Part shown: positions 8,625 through 19,900 of the stretch, one piece after another
Layout of the letters: every line of letters starts with the position of its first letter
Position numbering within the stretch: the first letter of the stretch is position 1
Source of the DNA: Strigamia acuminata
Lineage: Eukaryota; Arthropoda; Chilopoda; Geophilomorpha; Linotaeniidae
Direction: 5' to 3'
Length of the DNA: 64,000 nucleotides
Assembly (NCBI GenBank): GCA_949358305.1
Contig: OX442314.1
Coordinates: forward strand, 52,087,162 to 52,151,161
Made by a program: the position numbers and the translations under genes
Notes under the pieces: model-generated
Database searches by the model: none
Seen by the model: only the letters and a program-made list of their open reading frames with translations
Told to the model about the DNA's origin: nothing

Positions 8625-11390
8625 TCACTTCTTTTCTGGGGGACCCGACACTGAGTCCGTCACCTGGGCGTAACTCACTCCAGGGACAGGCGGTTGAGTG
8701 CCGGGTGGCGCGGGTAGATCGCCTACTAGCGCCGAGGACCGATCACGGGGGTCCTCATGCTCCGTAATGAAACATAATGCATGGCCGTCAACTGGCTCAT
8801 GCGGGGCACGCGTCCTCTCGTGTAACCAAACGCTCGGGATGTAGGCGGAGAAGCCGGTGTTCGTATGCCGGATGGCATTGGCTTCCGCTGGCGTCACTGG
8901 CGCACGGTGGGCTCTCAGCAACCTCTGGTGGAAGATGAGGTCTTTAGTCTTCCGGATCTGGTTGTGAAGCCAGATGAAGACCGATTTGCCTTTGTCCCGC
9001 TGCGCGAGGATAAACCTCCTGGTCGCCGTCGTCATCGAAAGATGGGGAAACTCGTCGATGATTCGCCCATAATAGTCTGGTGGAGGCGGTGCCGGCTTCG
9101 GCTTCTGGGTGGCCGCGGGAATCACTGCTTGCGTTGTTGTCGCCGCTCGGGCCGGTGGGGTCCCGGGCGGTGTCGGCTTCGTTTGCTCGACGGACCTGAC
9201 TGGTGGCGTTCGGCACAGCAAGCGCTTTGGTTTACCCGCCACTTCGAACAGGGCGGGTCCTTGCGGGGATATCTCCGCAGGCATCGGTGGCGGAATCGGA
9301 ACTCCGCTCGTCGGCGAGATCACCATGTCTACATCCTCTGCCGATTCTTCCGTCTGGATGGTCAAGGCGCGCAGTTGTTGGGTAGGCGCCGCTGTCCAGG
9401 TGGCGGAGGTGTAACGAAACGCCGTGCTTCGCAACTTGTACCCTTCAAATTCTGGGTTTACCACATCCCTGGTTAGCTCGTAGCGAGTCAACACAGGGTC
9501 GGGCAGAATGGAGCTCCACTCTGCGAGGAGTGCACGGGGAACCTGTACACCCTCTCTGTCCACGACAGACCATGCGGCCATCGACTGACGCCCTTCTCCG
9601 AAGAGTGCTGGGGTTAGCAGCTGCATCATGACCTTGGTCAATGATAACTGTAGGCTGCGACGATTCACTGGATTCGATCGCTCTGAATCCGCAGTGAAGG
9701 CACGCGAGAGCTTACTCATCATCGCGGTTGCCCATTCGATAAAATATCGCTGTGTTTGATCCACACCTCGCAAGGCGGGCGCGGAGACTCTTGGGTCTTC
9801 CATCACGAAGCGAAACGCTGAGAGCTCGGAGATAGTCGGGTTGGCGGCTTCTCTCGCGAGTCGCGCTTCTTCGTCTCGCCTCTCGAAGAACAGGGCCGAG
9901 GAACCGGGTCGGGGTCGGCTCGGTCTGTAAATGTCGGTCAAATTGGCTCGACATTCCTGCATAATGCTCTGTCCAACGGGGAGAAGGACTGAGCGGTCGG
10001 TGGGTAAATCCGGCGGATCGCTCGAATTCAGCAACGACGGCGGCGGCAGGTTCGGAGGCGGCTGCGTCTTGGTCGGCAGCGTTGGCGTCGGCAGCGGTGG
10101 TGGTGGCTGCGTCGGCGGTGGTGGCGTCTCCGTCGTCTGCACCCCAGTCATTGCGACTTGGGGCGCCGGGAGATGTTGTTCGGAGCTTGAGGGCTGCACG
10201 ATGGCGGTTGGCATGCCATCGGGTCGCGGTCGCGAATTTATGTAGTCTGCGAGCCACCTTGCCACCTCGTGTGGGGTCACCATTCCGTCGGTGACAACAC
10301 CCATCTTCCTGGCGTGTTTCATCGCGGGATCGAAACGCGTCAGTTTCGTCCGCTTCATCTGAGTCAGAATCTCGCGAAGGTCCCGCGTATCTGCCGCTGG
10401 GACGTTTCGCTCACCTGACTGGCTACCACTTCGTCGACCCGCTCTCTTGGAGATGTAGGCGGGTTCGGGGATGGGACGGCCCCGAGCTTCGCACCTCGCG
10501 AAGTATCGCTCCTTGCGATCTCTTTTCCGCTGCTCGCGATGAGTCAGCGGACGTCTAGAAGTGCTGGGACGAGAGACTCGCTCTTCGTCACCAGACATCC
10601 AAACCTCCTTGCACTCCTTACCGTCTTTAATCTGACGGTTTACGAAAATTCGCGGTCGGGAATACTGCGAAGGGTCACGCACCGTACTAGTGGATGGCCC
10701 AGCTTCGTTGCCTTCAGTCGTGTTTTGAGTGACACGCTGCTTCTTGGTTGTCACCGGGGAACGCGACTGGCTGTTCCCGGCGCCTTTGGAGCGCTTGCGC
10801 TTCCGCGGGTAGCTGCTCTTGGGCCCCAAAATCCCCAGGTGGTGGAGCTGCCACATCTCGGCTTGGGACGTTAAAATTCCCATCCGAGGTCTCCACTGGG
10901 GCGTACTCTCCCCCAATCGCAGTCTCTCAAACCACAGATGAATATCATCCGCGGTCATCCCCTCGTTTTGGAGGATGCGCTCGGCCACTGCCGTAGCTGT
11001 ATCCACCAGCTGTTGCCTATACTGCTGATAGATGGCCTCACGGGCCTCTTCTGTCTCGGCTGCTCGCCACGCATGCAGCACGTGTTCCTCCGCCGGGTTG
11101 CCAGTGTACTGACTTGACAATCCGGGGTGGAAAATTGGCGATTTCGGGTCATCGTCACGAGCTAACTCTGTGGCGATGCCTTCGCGCATCCCCTCCGGGA
11201 ACGTGTCCAGGAGAGTGCAGTCTCGTACCCAACGTCGGGCGATGCATCGGGAATGTAGTATTCGCAGGCGCCAAGGGTCGGCGTCCTCGCCGAAACATCG
11301 TCGGTAAAATTCGGGCAGCGCGCCTCGAAATATCCCGCCACGAGCGATGCACGCGGGGTCTAATGGTCCCCATGTTCTACGTAATGCCAT
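8625..11390 (-). CDS. E2 ORF3, 921-residue protein of unknown function in the env position
   Basis: The ATG at 11390 immediately follows a near-perfect 3' splice site (TTTATTTCTCCATCCTTCCAG), so I start here and not at the in-frame TTG upstream. Parts: an N-terminal Trp/Arg/Cys-rich region (residues about 1-190) with predicted helices; a basic KRKR-rich, low-complexity stretch (about 195-330); a proline-rich segment with PPPP runs (about 420-470); a second ordered helical block (about 520-690); and a Pro-rich tail. No signal peptide, TM helix or fusion motif is visible, so it is not an envelope protein. It has no zinc knuckle or protease motif. Layout resembles E1 ORF3 (low-complexity middle, then a Trp/Leu-rich helical block), suggesting one divergent family. 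Function unknown; a nucleic-acid-binding or particle accessory role would be a guess. Confidence 0.75.
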   Translation of the reverse strand: MALRRTWGPLDPACIARGGIFRGALPEFYRRCFGEDADPWRLRILHSRCIARRWVRDCTLLDTFPEGMREGIATELARDDDPKSPIFHPGLSSQYTGNPAEEHVLHAWRAAETEEAREAIYQQYRQQLVDTATAVAERILQNEGMTADDIHLWFERLRLGESTPQWRPRMGILTSQAEMWQLHHLGILGPKSSYPRKRKRSKGAGNSQSRSPVTTKKQRVTQNTTEGNEAGPSTSTVRDPSQYSRPRIFVNRQIKDGKECKEVWMSGDEERVSRPSTSRRPLTHREQRKRDRKERYFARCEARGRPIPEPAYISKRAGRRSGSQSGERNVPAADTRDLREILTQMKRTKLTRFDPAMKHARKMGVVTDGMVTPHEVARWLADYINSRPRPDGMPTAIVQPSSSEQHLPAPQVAMTGVQTTETPPPPTQPPPPLPTPTLPTKTQPPPNLPPPSLLNSSDPPDLPTDRSVLLPVGQSIMQECRANLTDIYRPSRPRPGSSALFFERRDEEARLAREAANPTISELSAFRFVMEDPRVSAPALRGVDQTQRYFIEWATAMMSKLSRAFTADSERSNPVNRRSLQLSLTKVMMQLLTPALFGEGRQSMAAWSVVDREGVQVPRALLAEWSSILPDPVLTRYELTRDVVNPEFEGYKLRSTAFRYTSATWTAAPTQQLRALTIQTEESAEDVDMVISPTSGVPIPPPMPAEISPQGPALFEVAGKPKRLLCRTPPVRSVEQTKPTPPGTPPARAATTTQAVIPAATQKPKPAPPPPDYYGRIIDEFPHLSMTTATRRFILAQRDKGKSVFIWLHNQIRKTKDLIFHQRLLRAHRAPVTPAEANAIRHTNTGFSAYIPSVWLHERTRAPHEPVDGHALCFITEHEDPRDRSSALVGDLPAPPGTQPPVPGVSYAQVTDSVSGPPEKK

Positions 11391-12235
11391 CTGGAAGGAT
11401 GGAGAAATAAACAATTAATAAAAAGTTAATATTAAATACGTAGATAAATGGTTGGTTTCGAGGGACGTTGCCGATACGTGCAGCCGTCCGTCGAGACCGA
11501 TTCCTGTCTATCGGTGCAAACGTAGGACGAATTGTCCCTCGTCGGATAGAAAAAGAGAAGTCATCACGTAAAAATCTGTCTCATGTCCAAAACGCACAGC
11601 GAGACGGAATCGAGCCTTTAATCCGGATTTTTATCATCAGATTTTACTTTAAATTAATTCTAACGTTAATTAGAACATTACTAATAATTAAATTAATAAT
11701 TATCAGTCATTCGTAAAAAGAATTCGTCGGGTGTAAATTATTACTAAAAATGCACAATAAATGTGCTTGTCGAAATTTTATTAAATAAATAAACCTAATA
11801 AAGAATTATTCCGAAGTCGGACTTTGTCTAATTTTTTAAAAGAAGTTAAAGTCAAATTAAATTTATCTAACACATCGAAAAATTCATCGTACGAATGTTA
11901 AGTTGCATCAATTTGATGCGTCAAATTACTTGTGGAGAAAAATATTCTTTTACAGAATATTCTCCCCTTGTCATAAAATTATTTATGGCTTGAGCCCATT
12001 GTCTCGCTCGTGACTCATGTCATGAGGAATTTTCGAGACGCGAGGCGACGTGAAGTCTGCGATCGCACCCCGAAAACAAATTAACAAGGAAAAAATACGA
12101 TCGTGTGAGCGATCGCGGTTAATAATTAATTATACGCTATTGTGAGTGCAAAGCACTCATGTCAGGTATTAGTTAAACAAAATTTCTTCTTCAGCAGCAC
12201 GGAACTAATTCTCATGTGCCGATGCCGACTTCTAC
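11391..12235 (-). other. Candidate intron upstream of E2 ORF3
   Basis: On the minus strand it begins GTAGAA (12235-12230) and ends CTTCCAG (11391). It is AT-rich with no other feature I recognise. Confidence 0.5.
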
Positions 12236-12325
12236 CTGATCGGGTTGGACTTGGTTTATATCATGGTCCCAGTTTGCCTCGTCATCGTGCTCGATGGCAA
12301 GCACGTCGTTCTCTTCCTCGTCCAT
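12236..12325 (-). CDS. Candidate 30-codon acidic leader exon of E2 ORF3
   Basis: The ATG at 12325 is in a strong start context (GCCATGG). Thirty codons rich in Asp/Glu follow, ending CAG|GTAGAA, a usable donor. Splicing to 11390 keeps frame, so ORF3 would gain an acidic N-terminus. Unspliced, this frame stops within seven more codons. E1 has the parallel ATG-donor-acceptor arrangement. RNA evidence is needed. Confidence 0.45.
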
Positions 12326-12817
12326 GGCGAGGAGCGCGCACAAAAAGCTCAATCACGATTGAAAAAGGATGATAAAACTATCTCAAAAAAACTCGGTAAA
12401 AACTTGGTACAAATGTTAAAAACGAGGATCACGCACGGACGCAGCGATCAGCTGTGAAAAGCGGAAGCCCGTGTGAACACGAGGTAATCGCGATGGATTC
12501 TGGGTAATATACTCCAGAACCCGGGTGTTTGAGACTAGTGCGCACCTACCCGTGCGCATGTTACGCTACGGGTCTCCTTTGTTTTCACTCCCGTGCGCGA
12601 TTGCTGCTACGGGGTCTTTTGCACGCGGTATTCGACCCGTGCCGATAATTTTGCTACGGGTCCCGCGTTTCCACGCCATCTCGTGACGCGAATTCGACCG
12701 ATATCCGCTTTGTTGGACTTAGCGAAATTTTCAGAGTCTCGGATTTTGATGGCTAGCGCTGCCGATCGGTCATTTTTTTTTTTGTTTTTCAGCGTCGCCA
12801 TCGACTCGTAACGTTTT
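12326..12817 (-). other. E2 spacer between pol and ORF3 leader
   Basis: No gene seen. It holds four or so copies of a CCCGTGC / GCTACGGG-type short motif (12550-12660), apparently a small degenerate repeat. Confidence 0.35.
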
Positions 12818-15800
12818 CTACTCCTTTCCTACGACCTTTCCGTCTTTTATAAACGGATTACTTCTACGAGGCCGCAGGTGATGTGCTGAGACAGGTACGA
12901 TATTTTTTGTTGTTTTTTGTGTCTGTACCTCCTCATTATTGCTTTCTTTTTTATCCGTGTTTTTTATGTTTGTTTCAGGAGTTTCTCCTGTTTCCCCCCC
13001 GACCAAAATTGGATCCGGAACGGATTCAACTATCTCGTTTACCGGAGGTGAAGGGGCGTCGAAATACTCCTCGTTGTCACTTGGCGGTGCTTTTTCCGAC
13101 TCGCCAGCGAACATATCGACGATTTGGCCGTCAGTTTTAGACTTGACTTGGCCTTTGGCCCACATTTCTTGCGGGAATTCCGGAATGTACGGAGTTAACT
13201 CTCGTACTTGTATCGATTTATGCTCGGTATTGTCCTCGAGCTTACGTAATTTATACGCGTTACCGCCATGCTTGCCGATGATCACATACGGACCATCTCT
13301 CTTGTCGGCCAAGCTGGCGGTGATTCCTCTCGCTGCATTTGAGAGGGTGTGTGCATCTTTCCACACCAAATCATTGATCTCGAAATTCACGAATTTTCCA
13401 CCGCTTTTATCTTGTAAAATGCGGTCGCGCATGTTAAAAATGTGCGCCATCATATGTTTGTATGTGCTCGAAATTGTTTGCTCCAATTTATACACATACT
13501 CATGTGGTTTCTCTGGGTCCACCACATTTACCGACTCTGCCACTCGTGGGTCCCAAGGCACTCGTAGCTCTCGGGCGAAGTTGAGGTAGGCCGGAGAAAA
13601 ATCTCTCGTCCTCGAGACTGTTGTTCGTATGCTGAACGCGATCTCCCTCAAGTATTCATCCCACCTATTGTGGATGTCAGTGAATATACTTAATGCATAT
13701 TTAATGTCCCTGTTGAGTCGCTCAACGGGATTTGTTCTAGGATTGTAGGTCGAAGTATGTGACGCCACAATCCCGAATTTTTTACAAAACTTACCCCAAA
13801 TTTTCGAGATAAATTGGGGTCCGTTATCGGATATTATTTTACGTGGAAATCCGTAACGTAACGCCACGTCGTAGATACATTCAACGATTTTCTCTGCTGA
13901 AGGTCTAGCGACGGCGTACAACTCGGGCCAACGAGTCGCCACGTCCATTATAACGATAATGTACGCATTTTTATTTCCCGTAATGGGTTTTGGGCCCATC
14001 ACATCGACACTTAAACAATCAAAAGGCGCGTAAGGCCCTAAGAAGATAGTTTCGAATGGTGATTTACTCCTCGGCTTGCACGCTTGACATCGCTGACATT
14101 GGTGGACAAAAAGAGCAATATCTTTTTTCATCCCTGTCCAGTGAAAAAGCTGTGTAGCACGATAGAGTGTTCTGCTTACTCCCGCATGGCTCGCAAGCGG
14201 GTGCCCGTGTAACAACCACAGCACGCGACCGATTAAGGAAGCAGGTATTACTACCTTTACTGCGGTGTCCGATTCACTCAAGTCATCTTGGTGATTTGGG
14301 TGATGTTTCACCAAAAGGCCGTCATCCAATAGGTAATCTATGGATTCGTGTGCATAACGACGCTTCTGCCTTCTGGTTAAGTTGGGCGGATATTTTCCTG
14401 TCAGTACGAATCTAGCTCTGTCCTGACATTTTTTGTCTAATTTTTGTTGCACAATTATTTCCTCCCTTGTTGGGGGATTGCTTTTCATTTGCTTGCCGAC
14501 ATGAGCGTGGAAGGCGCTTAGAAGCGGGTCATTTATTCTCCGCTCTAGCTTAAATTCCTTCTTTGCATTTGGGTAATTGTCAGCAGCTGGTTGGTATAAC
14601 CGCGTCCAGAATCCACAGAATTTTACGTCTGCCGGAGACGCGGTGGGAATTTCATTCATCTTCCTTAAATCCCAACGGTGACAACTCGTAGGGCAATAAA
14701 TGATGCGGGAGTCATCCTCGCCATCATCGTCAGCGTCGATTGGATCTGACACTGGTGCCCGTGACAGAGCGTCAGCCACGACGTTATATTTGCCGGGCTT
14801 GTATTGAATGGTCAAGTCGCATGCCATCAGTTCTAACTGCCATCTGGCTAGTCGACCGGCTGGCTCCTTTAATTTCATCAGCCATTGTAACGCTTGATGA
14901 TCTGTGTGGACCACAAATTTGGTATATTCGAGATAATCTCTGAATTTCCTTATGGCCCACACAACTGCCAAACACTCCAACTCTGTGGCGTTGTAATTTT
15001 TTTCAGCGCCTTGGAGTTTGCGACTTATAAACATGCACGGCAGGTCTTGTTCGACTCCGTCGCGCACGTGTGTTTGGAGCAACGCCGCTCCTAACCCAAC
15101 TCTGCTGGCGTCCGTATGTAATATGAACGGCCGGTTTAAGTCGGGTAGAGGCATTACGCCGACTTCCGTCAGCATCCTCTTTATCGCATTAAATGCGATG
15201 TTGCACTCATTTGACCATACAAATTCGTTTTCATTCTTCAGGAGGTCGGTAACTGGGGCTGCCACTTCAGCTAGACCCGGTAGCAACCTGCCGAAGAAGT
15301 TTATCATTCCCATAAACCGTTGGACACCTTTAACGTCCTCGGGTGGTGGGAAACGATTAATCGCATCGATTTTTTCGGGGCCAATAGCTAAACCATTGAC
15401 TCCAATGCGATAACCCAGGAAGGCAAGCTCCTTTCGACAGAACTTGCTCTTGCCCGGGTGAACGTGTAACCCAGCTTTTGCCAGCCGGGTGAGCACTTGG
15501 TCGATGTGCTCAATGTGCTCTTCGAATGTTTTGGAGGCAATAACTATGTCATCTAGGTATGCCCACACAAACTGATGCAGGATATCACCCAATACGCTTT
15601 CGATTAGTCTCTGAAAGGTACTGGGAGCGTTCACTAAACCAAATGGCATGACGTTGAACATCAACCGTCCAATTGGCGAGTAAAATGCTGTTTTTATCTT
15701 ATCCTCTGGCCTCATCTCAACTTGCCAGTATCCCTTCGACAGATCCATCGTCGTAACCCAAGAAAAGGGGCTAAGCTCTCTCAAAATGGATTCGATAGAC

Positions 15801-16888
15801 GGCATCTGTATGGGATCTATTTCTGTCACCGCGTTTAATGGGCGGTAATCAATGCATAGGCGTGGGTCCGAGCCCGGGCGCATCACGAGCACAACTCGCG
15901 TCGCGTATTCTCCCTGGGCCTCGGAGACAATGCCACTGTCTAGCATTTCTTGGCACATTTTTTGCACTATTTCACGTTTTTGCGGGTTCATTCCCTTATA
16001 CGCAACTCGTATAGGTTTATTATCCGTCAATTTAATTTCGTGAATAGCCCTATTCGTTCGGCCCGGTTTTTTCGACAGGATCCCCTCATATTTAAGTAGG
16101 ACCCTTCGTAGGGCTGCCGCTTCGTTTAATTCTAAAGCGGCGTCGGCGACAAGTGTTTCCACTACATTGTCCCGTTGCAATTCTGTTACGAATGCTTTAA
16201 AATCGTAGTCTTGAACGAATTTCTTTAGGCCTTTCTCCCACTGTGTCTTGTCGGCCGCTTCTTTTACAAGAGCTGGTGGCACGACAATTGCGGGTCTTTC
16301 CTTATCATTTCTGATATAATTCCAAGATTTCGTTATTGGATTTGGTTGTATTTCCATTGACGCCATGAGGTCTAAGCCCAACAGAAAAATTCTGTCGCAT
16401 GTGGGCAGGACCAGGAAAGGGTGCTGTTCTACCCCTCCGAGCCACTCCATGGTCAATAATATAACTCCTTTTGGACGCGCCATTCCGTTGGCGGTTTTTA
16501 GACGTATATTTTTATTAACGCCTTTTATCTTATCGGTGAGACCCAATGATGCTACTATGTCTTCGGAAACGAACGAGCGATCTGCTCCCGAGTCTAGCAG
16601 TCCCATAATTTTTTCACGTTCTATTGTCATGGGCAACATGCATAGGCGGTTGGTGTATTCGACCGCCACGTTGCACATGAAAACACGAAATTCTTCTGTG
16701 TCTTCGACTACTTGAGGTAATTCTTCAAGCAGTAGGTTCGGTTCTTCCGCCTCAGCCTCAGCGTTTGCGGTAATTACCTGCAAAGCGTTGTTGGCCCTGT
16801 CTTGAATTTGGGCGTTAGCTATGTCACTACCCATTTCTTTGACTGGTGGCGGCTTATCGAACCCTTTGTTAAACCCCTTCTTCTTCAT
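12818..16888 (-). CDS. pol: E2 pol: protease, reverse transcriptase, RNase H, integrase
   Basis: 1356 codons. Order: aspartic protease (DSGADRSF, near residue 98); reverse transcriptase with LCIDYRPLN, MDLSKGYWQ and the YLDD active site; RNase H (HTDASRVGLG); integrase with an H-x-H/C-x2-C zinc region (HPLASHAG ... QCQRCQACK), then D (SVDVMG), D (SDNGPQF) and E (NPVERLN); and a GPY/F module near the C-terminus (RDGPYVIIG). The whole set looks intact. The frame is open upstream of the first ATG through the end of gag, and it is -1 relative to gag, so pol is most likely made as a Gag-Pol fusion by frameshifting at 16939-16957. Confidence 0.93.
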   Translation of the reverse strand: MKKKGFNKGFDKPPPVKEMGSDIANAQIQDRANNALQVITANAEAEAEEPNLLLEELPQVVEDTEEFRVFMCNVAVEYTNRLCMLPMTIEREKIMGLLDSGADRSFVSEDIVASLGLTDKIKGVNKNIRLKTANGMARPKGVILLTMEWLGGVEQHPFLVLPTCDRIFLLGLDLMASMEIQPNPITKSWNYIRNDKERPAIVVPPALVKEAADKTQWEKGLKKFVQDYDFKAFVTELQRDNVVETLVADAALELNEAAALRRVLLKYEGILSKKPGRTNRAIHEIKLTDNKPIRVAYKGMNPQKREIVQKMCQEMLDSGIVSEAQGEYATRVVLVMRPGSDPRLCIDYRPLNAVTEIDPIQMPSIESILRELSPFSWVTTMDLSKGYWQVEMRPEDKIKTAFYSPIGRLMFNVMPFGLVNAPSTFQRLIESVLGDILHQFVWAYLDDIVIASKTFEEHIEHIDQVLTRLAKAGLHVHPGKSKFCRKELAFLGYRIGVNGLAIGPEKIDAINRFPPPEDVKGVQRFMGMINFFGRLLPGLAEVAAPVTDLLKNENEFVWSNECNIAFNAIKRMLTEVGVMPLPDLNRPFILHTDASRVGLGAALLQTHVRDGVEQDLPCMFISRKLQGAEKNYNATELECLAVVWAIRKFRDYLEYTKFVVHTDHQALQWLMKLKEPAGRLARWQLELMACDLTIQYKPGKYNVVADALSRAPVSDPIDADDDGEDDSRIIYCPTSCHRWDLRKMNEIPTASPADVKFCGFWTRLYQPAADNYPNAKKEFKLERRINDPLLSAFHAHVGKQMKSNPPTREEIIVQQKLDKKCQDRARFVLTGKYPPNLTRRQKRRYAHESIDYLLDDGLLVKHHPNHQDDLSESDTAVKVVIPASLIGRVLWLLHGHPLASHAGVSRTLYRATQLFHWTGMKKDIALFVHQCQRCQACKPRSKSPFETIFLGPYAPFDCLSVDVMGPKPITGNKNAYIIVIMDVATRWPELYAVARPSAEKIVECIYDVALRYGFPRKIISDNGPQFISKIWGKFCKKFGIVASHTSTYNPRTNPVERLNRDIKYALSIFTDIHNRWDEYLREIAFSIRTTVSRTRDFSPAYLNFARELRVPWDPRVAESVNVVDPEKPHEYVYKLEQTISSTYKHMMAHIFNMRDRILQDKSGGKFVNFEINDLVWKDAHTLSNAARGITASLADKRDGPYVIIGKHGGNAYKLRKLEDNTEHKSIQVRELTPYIPEFPQEMWAKGQVKSKTDGQIVDMFAGESEKAPPSDNEEYFDAPSPPVNEIVESVPDPILVGGETGETPETNIKNTDKKESNNEEVQTQKTTKNIVPVSAHHLRPRRSNPFIKDGKVVGKE

Positions 16889-16911
16889 GAATGGCGCAGA
16901 CGGTCGAGAAG

Positions 16912-19900
16912 TTATTTCTTCGCCGCCTGCGCTGACTCGTTTTTTGACTCGTTTTTTGCCATGGCGAGTTTAATCTCTGCCATTTGCTTCATTATTGCGT
17001 CAAATTTAGCGTCTTCTTTCGCTGTTCTTGGGCACTCATTGGAGTAGTGGCCCGGTTGGTTACACTTGAAACAGCAAATATTTGATTTGTCTCTTGGGGC
17101 TTCAGTCGATTTTTTCTTTTCAGGGTCTGCTTTCGACGGTGGCGTGTAATTTTTCCGAAAATACTTCGGAATTCGGCCGGCATTTGGTTTTAACCTGGCG
17201 CGAAATTCTTCTACCGCTCTATCTCGATGGATGAGATGTACTAGCGGTCCTTCCTCATCGCAACCCGTTGATAAGGTATCGCGATAGCTTCGTATTTCTT
17301 CGTCCGTCGAATAATCGTCTTTTTCTTCTTTTTCGTCTGATTTTCCGGCATCTTGTCCGGCTTCCTCCCCCTCCTTGACCTCCTCCAGTGTCGCTTGCAT
17401 GGCTGACGCTGTCGGTGCCTTTTTAGGGGCGGCCAAAGGGTTGGAAGGCAGCGTGGATGTCAGTTTATTTTTTATTTGCAAACCAACGCTAGCTTCTGCC
17501 AGCTCCATTATACCGCTAAGATATTCAGTAGGGCGCATAATCTTATCTGTCGCCCCATATCTTTCCGCACTCAACTTGAGACGGTTCGCGGTCGCTGCTT
17601 TCTCCGCTTCTGGTAAAGCGGAATAATACCTCTTCTCGATATCTATCGTGTTCTCGAACAGGAAGGCGCTCATCTCCTCGTAGCTACCTCCTGTCGGTGC
17701 CCTTTCTTCAAGTAGCACCCTTTGCGAGTATTCCGACAAACCGCCGAGAAAGAAAAGGTTGAATCCCGTGGCGTGAAATTCCATCGGGGCCTTTTCGAAC
17801 AACAATCTGGCGCGAATGTCGTAATCCATTATGGTTTCACCAGGCATCTGGCGAAGACCTCGCATCTTTCGGCTCACCTCTTCGGGTGTCTCGCCGTAGC
17901 GCAGGTCGAATCTCATTAAAAAGTCGTCCCAATTGACGCCTTTCAATCCTTGGTACCACTCACGTGCCGAGCCTGTCATTAGCTCGACAATACCGTGGGT
18001 GAGCATGTCTCCTACGGTGGCTTTAGTGGCAGTCTTAATTCGAATTACTTCGTCAAGGAAGCGATCTCCCGCTTTCCATGACCTGTCGAAACGGTTCTGA
18101 ATATAAAATTGCCACCTAATATTCCCGGTAACACTCATGGTGTCACGTCGGGAGACAGCGTATTTTTTCTTTACGCGGTCACCAGTGCTACGATTACGAT
18201 CGTTTCGTTTGCTCAGATCGATTCCCTCGGCTTTTAACGAGCCGAGTAGGGCTCTTCCAAGCTCTCCCATCGTATACTGCCGACCCGTCGAATCGGTAAA
18301 CGCGCTTTGTCGGGGAAGGTCCTGAAACTCCTCCCGTCGGTGGTCGCTATTTTCCGATCGACGTCGTTTCTCTCTATCGCGCGGAGAGTTGGATCTCTTC
18401 CGGCGATTATTTGATTTATCCTTTCGTCTGTCGTCGTTGGATGAGGGGTCGGAGCTGGGGTCGGGAGACGGTGAGCGGCCTGGCGGGTTGCGCCGTGAAG
18501 AGTTTGACTCTTTCCGGCCCCTACAACGGTCGTCACGTTCCCTTTCCCTGCGTTCATCGCGTTCTCTTTCCCTTCGTCTTTCTCCGGAACCTCTCTCCGA
18601 ATCGTGATGACTGGGTGCATTTGACTCCAGTCCATCTGACGACGAATCACTATTTCCGTAGTGAAAATATTTCGGTCTTTCATCGCGTTTGCCTTCTTCT
18701 CGCGAAGAGGTGCGATCATGCGATTGTCTCCTTGACGACTCGTCGTCTTTAAGGATGGGCACTGGTTGTTGCCACTCAGTCCCTTGCGGATCATCATGCT
18801 GTTGGCTTGTGAGAGCTTGCTCTTCATTTCGCCTAGCATTATTAGCGTTGATTAACCGCGTTATCGCATTATTTGTGGCTGAATCGAGAGCTTGCATGCG
18901 GGGCCGAGTTTGTTGTTCTCTGGCCGACGCATCTCTCTTGCGCGGAGTAGCTGGTGTTGCCCTCTCCGGCTGGGGTTTGGGTTTGGCCTTCGGCGTGCGC
19001 TTTGGGTCTCCCTCTAGGCTCTCGTCGGACAGCTCGGATGAACTGATCTCTGGTTTGCGAACGGATTTCGGGTCATCTCGTCGCAATCTGGCCATAAATG
19101 CTCGCTCTGCTTCTTGTTGCGAGTGGAAAGCATATCGATGTGCTCTCAGGGCTCGGTCAACTATTTCTACCTCCTCGGGAGTAGTCGGATTGGGCTGGGT
19201 TCTGCCGTACTCGAGAGCTTGCGCTTCTCTTTCCGCCAGCTTCCTCCGTCTCTCGCGAATGGCTTGTCGAGCCTCATTCTCTGCATCCGCTTCAAATTGA
19301 GCGGAATCAACCAATTGTTGAGCGTGTGCACCTTCAACAATGGTGATTTGTGGGGATACACTGTGCGCTTTTAAAGCTGCACGTACGATTTGTAACGTTT
19401 CGTACACTGTAATCTTTCCCGTCGGAAGGGTGTATCTCACTCCCTCCGCTTGTGCCAACTGCATCGCGTCAATCAAGGTGCCCGAGACGCTGTAAGGCTG
19501 GCTCGAAACACGCTTGACAGAGGATGAGTTGGACTTGTGCCCTTCAGACATTACCGAGGCTGGTCGACTGTGCGTAATTGGCGTGTTTAGCGCTGAATTC
19601 GCTGTCGTGTCGGACGCCGTCCTTTGTATCGAAGACGTCGCTCTCGGATCGCTCACCTCGGTATTGTGCGTTAGACGAGGCGATTGGTTACGGGATAAAA
19701 CCTCGTTTCCGCTCGTCTCGCCGTCACGATTGGGACGCGGCGGTTTGGGGTGGGACGGATCCTCACTCCGCTCCGTCTCGTCTAATCGCTGCCTCGTCTC
19801 GGCGTGAGACGGGTGCGATGCCTCCGAAGCGCTTCGTCGGTCTGGCTTGGCCTTGCGGCGTTTTTGCCTAGACTCGTGCGCTGAGGCTTTGGGCAAAGGA

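Noticed and set aside
8625-11390. E2 ORF3 read as an envelope gene because of its position
   Set aside because: No signal peptide, no membrane helix, no fusion-peptide or furin-like region; the sequence is Pro/Arg/Ser-rich.
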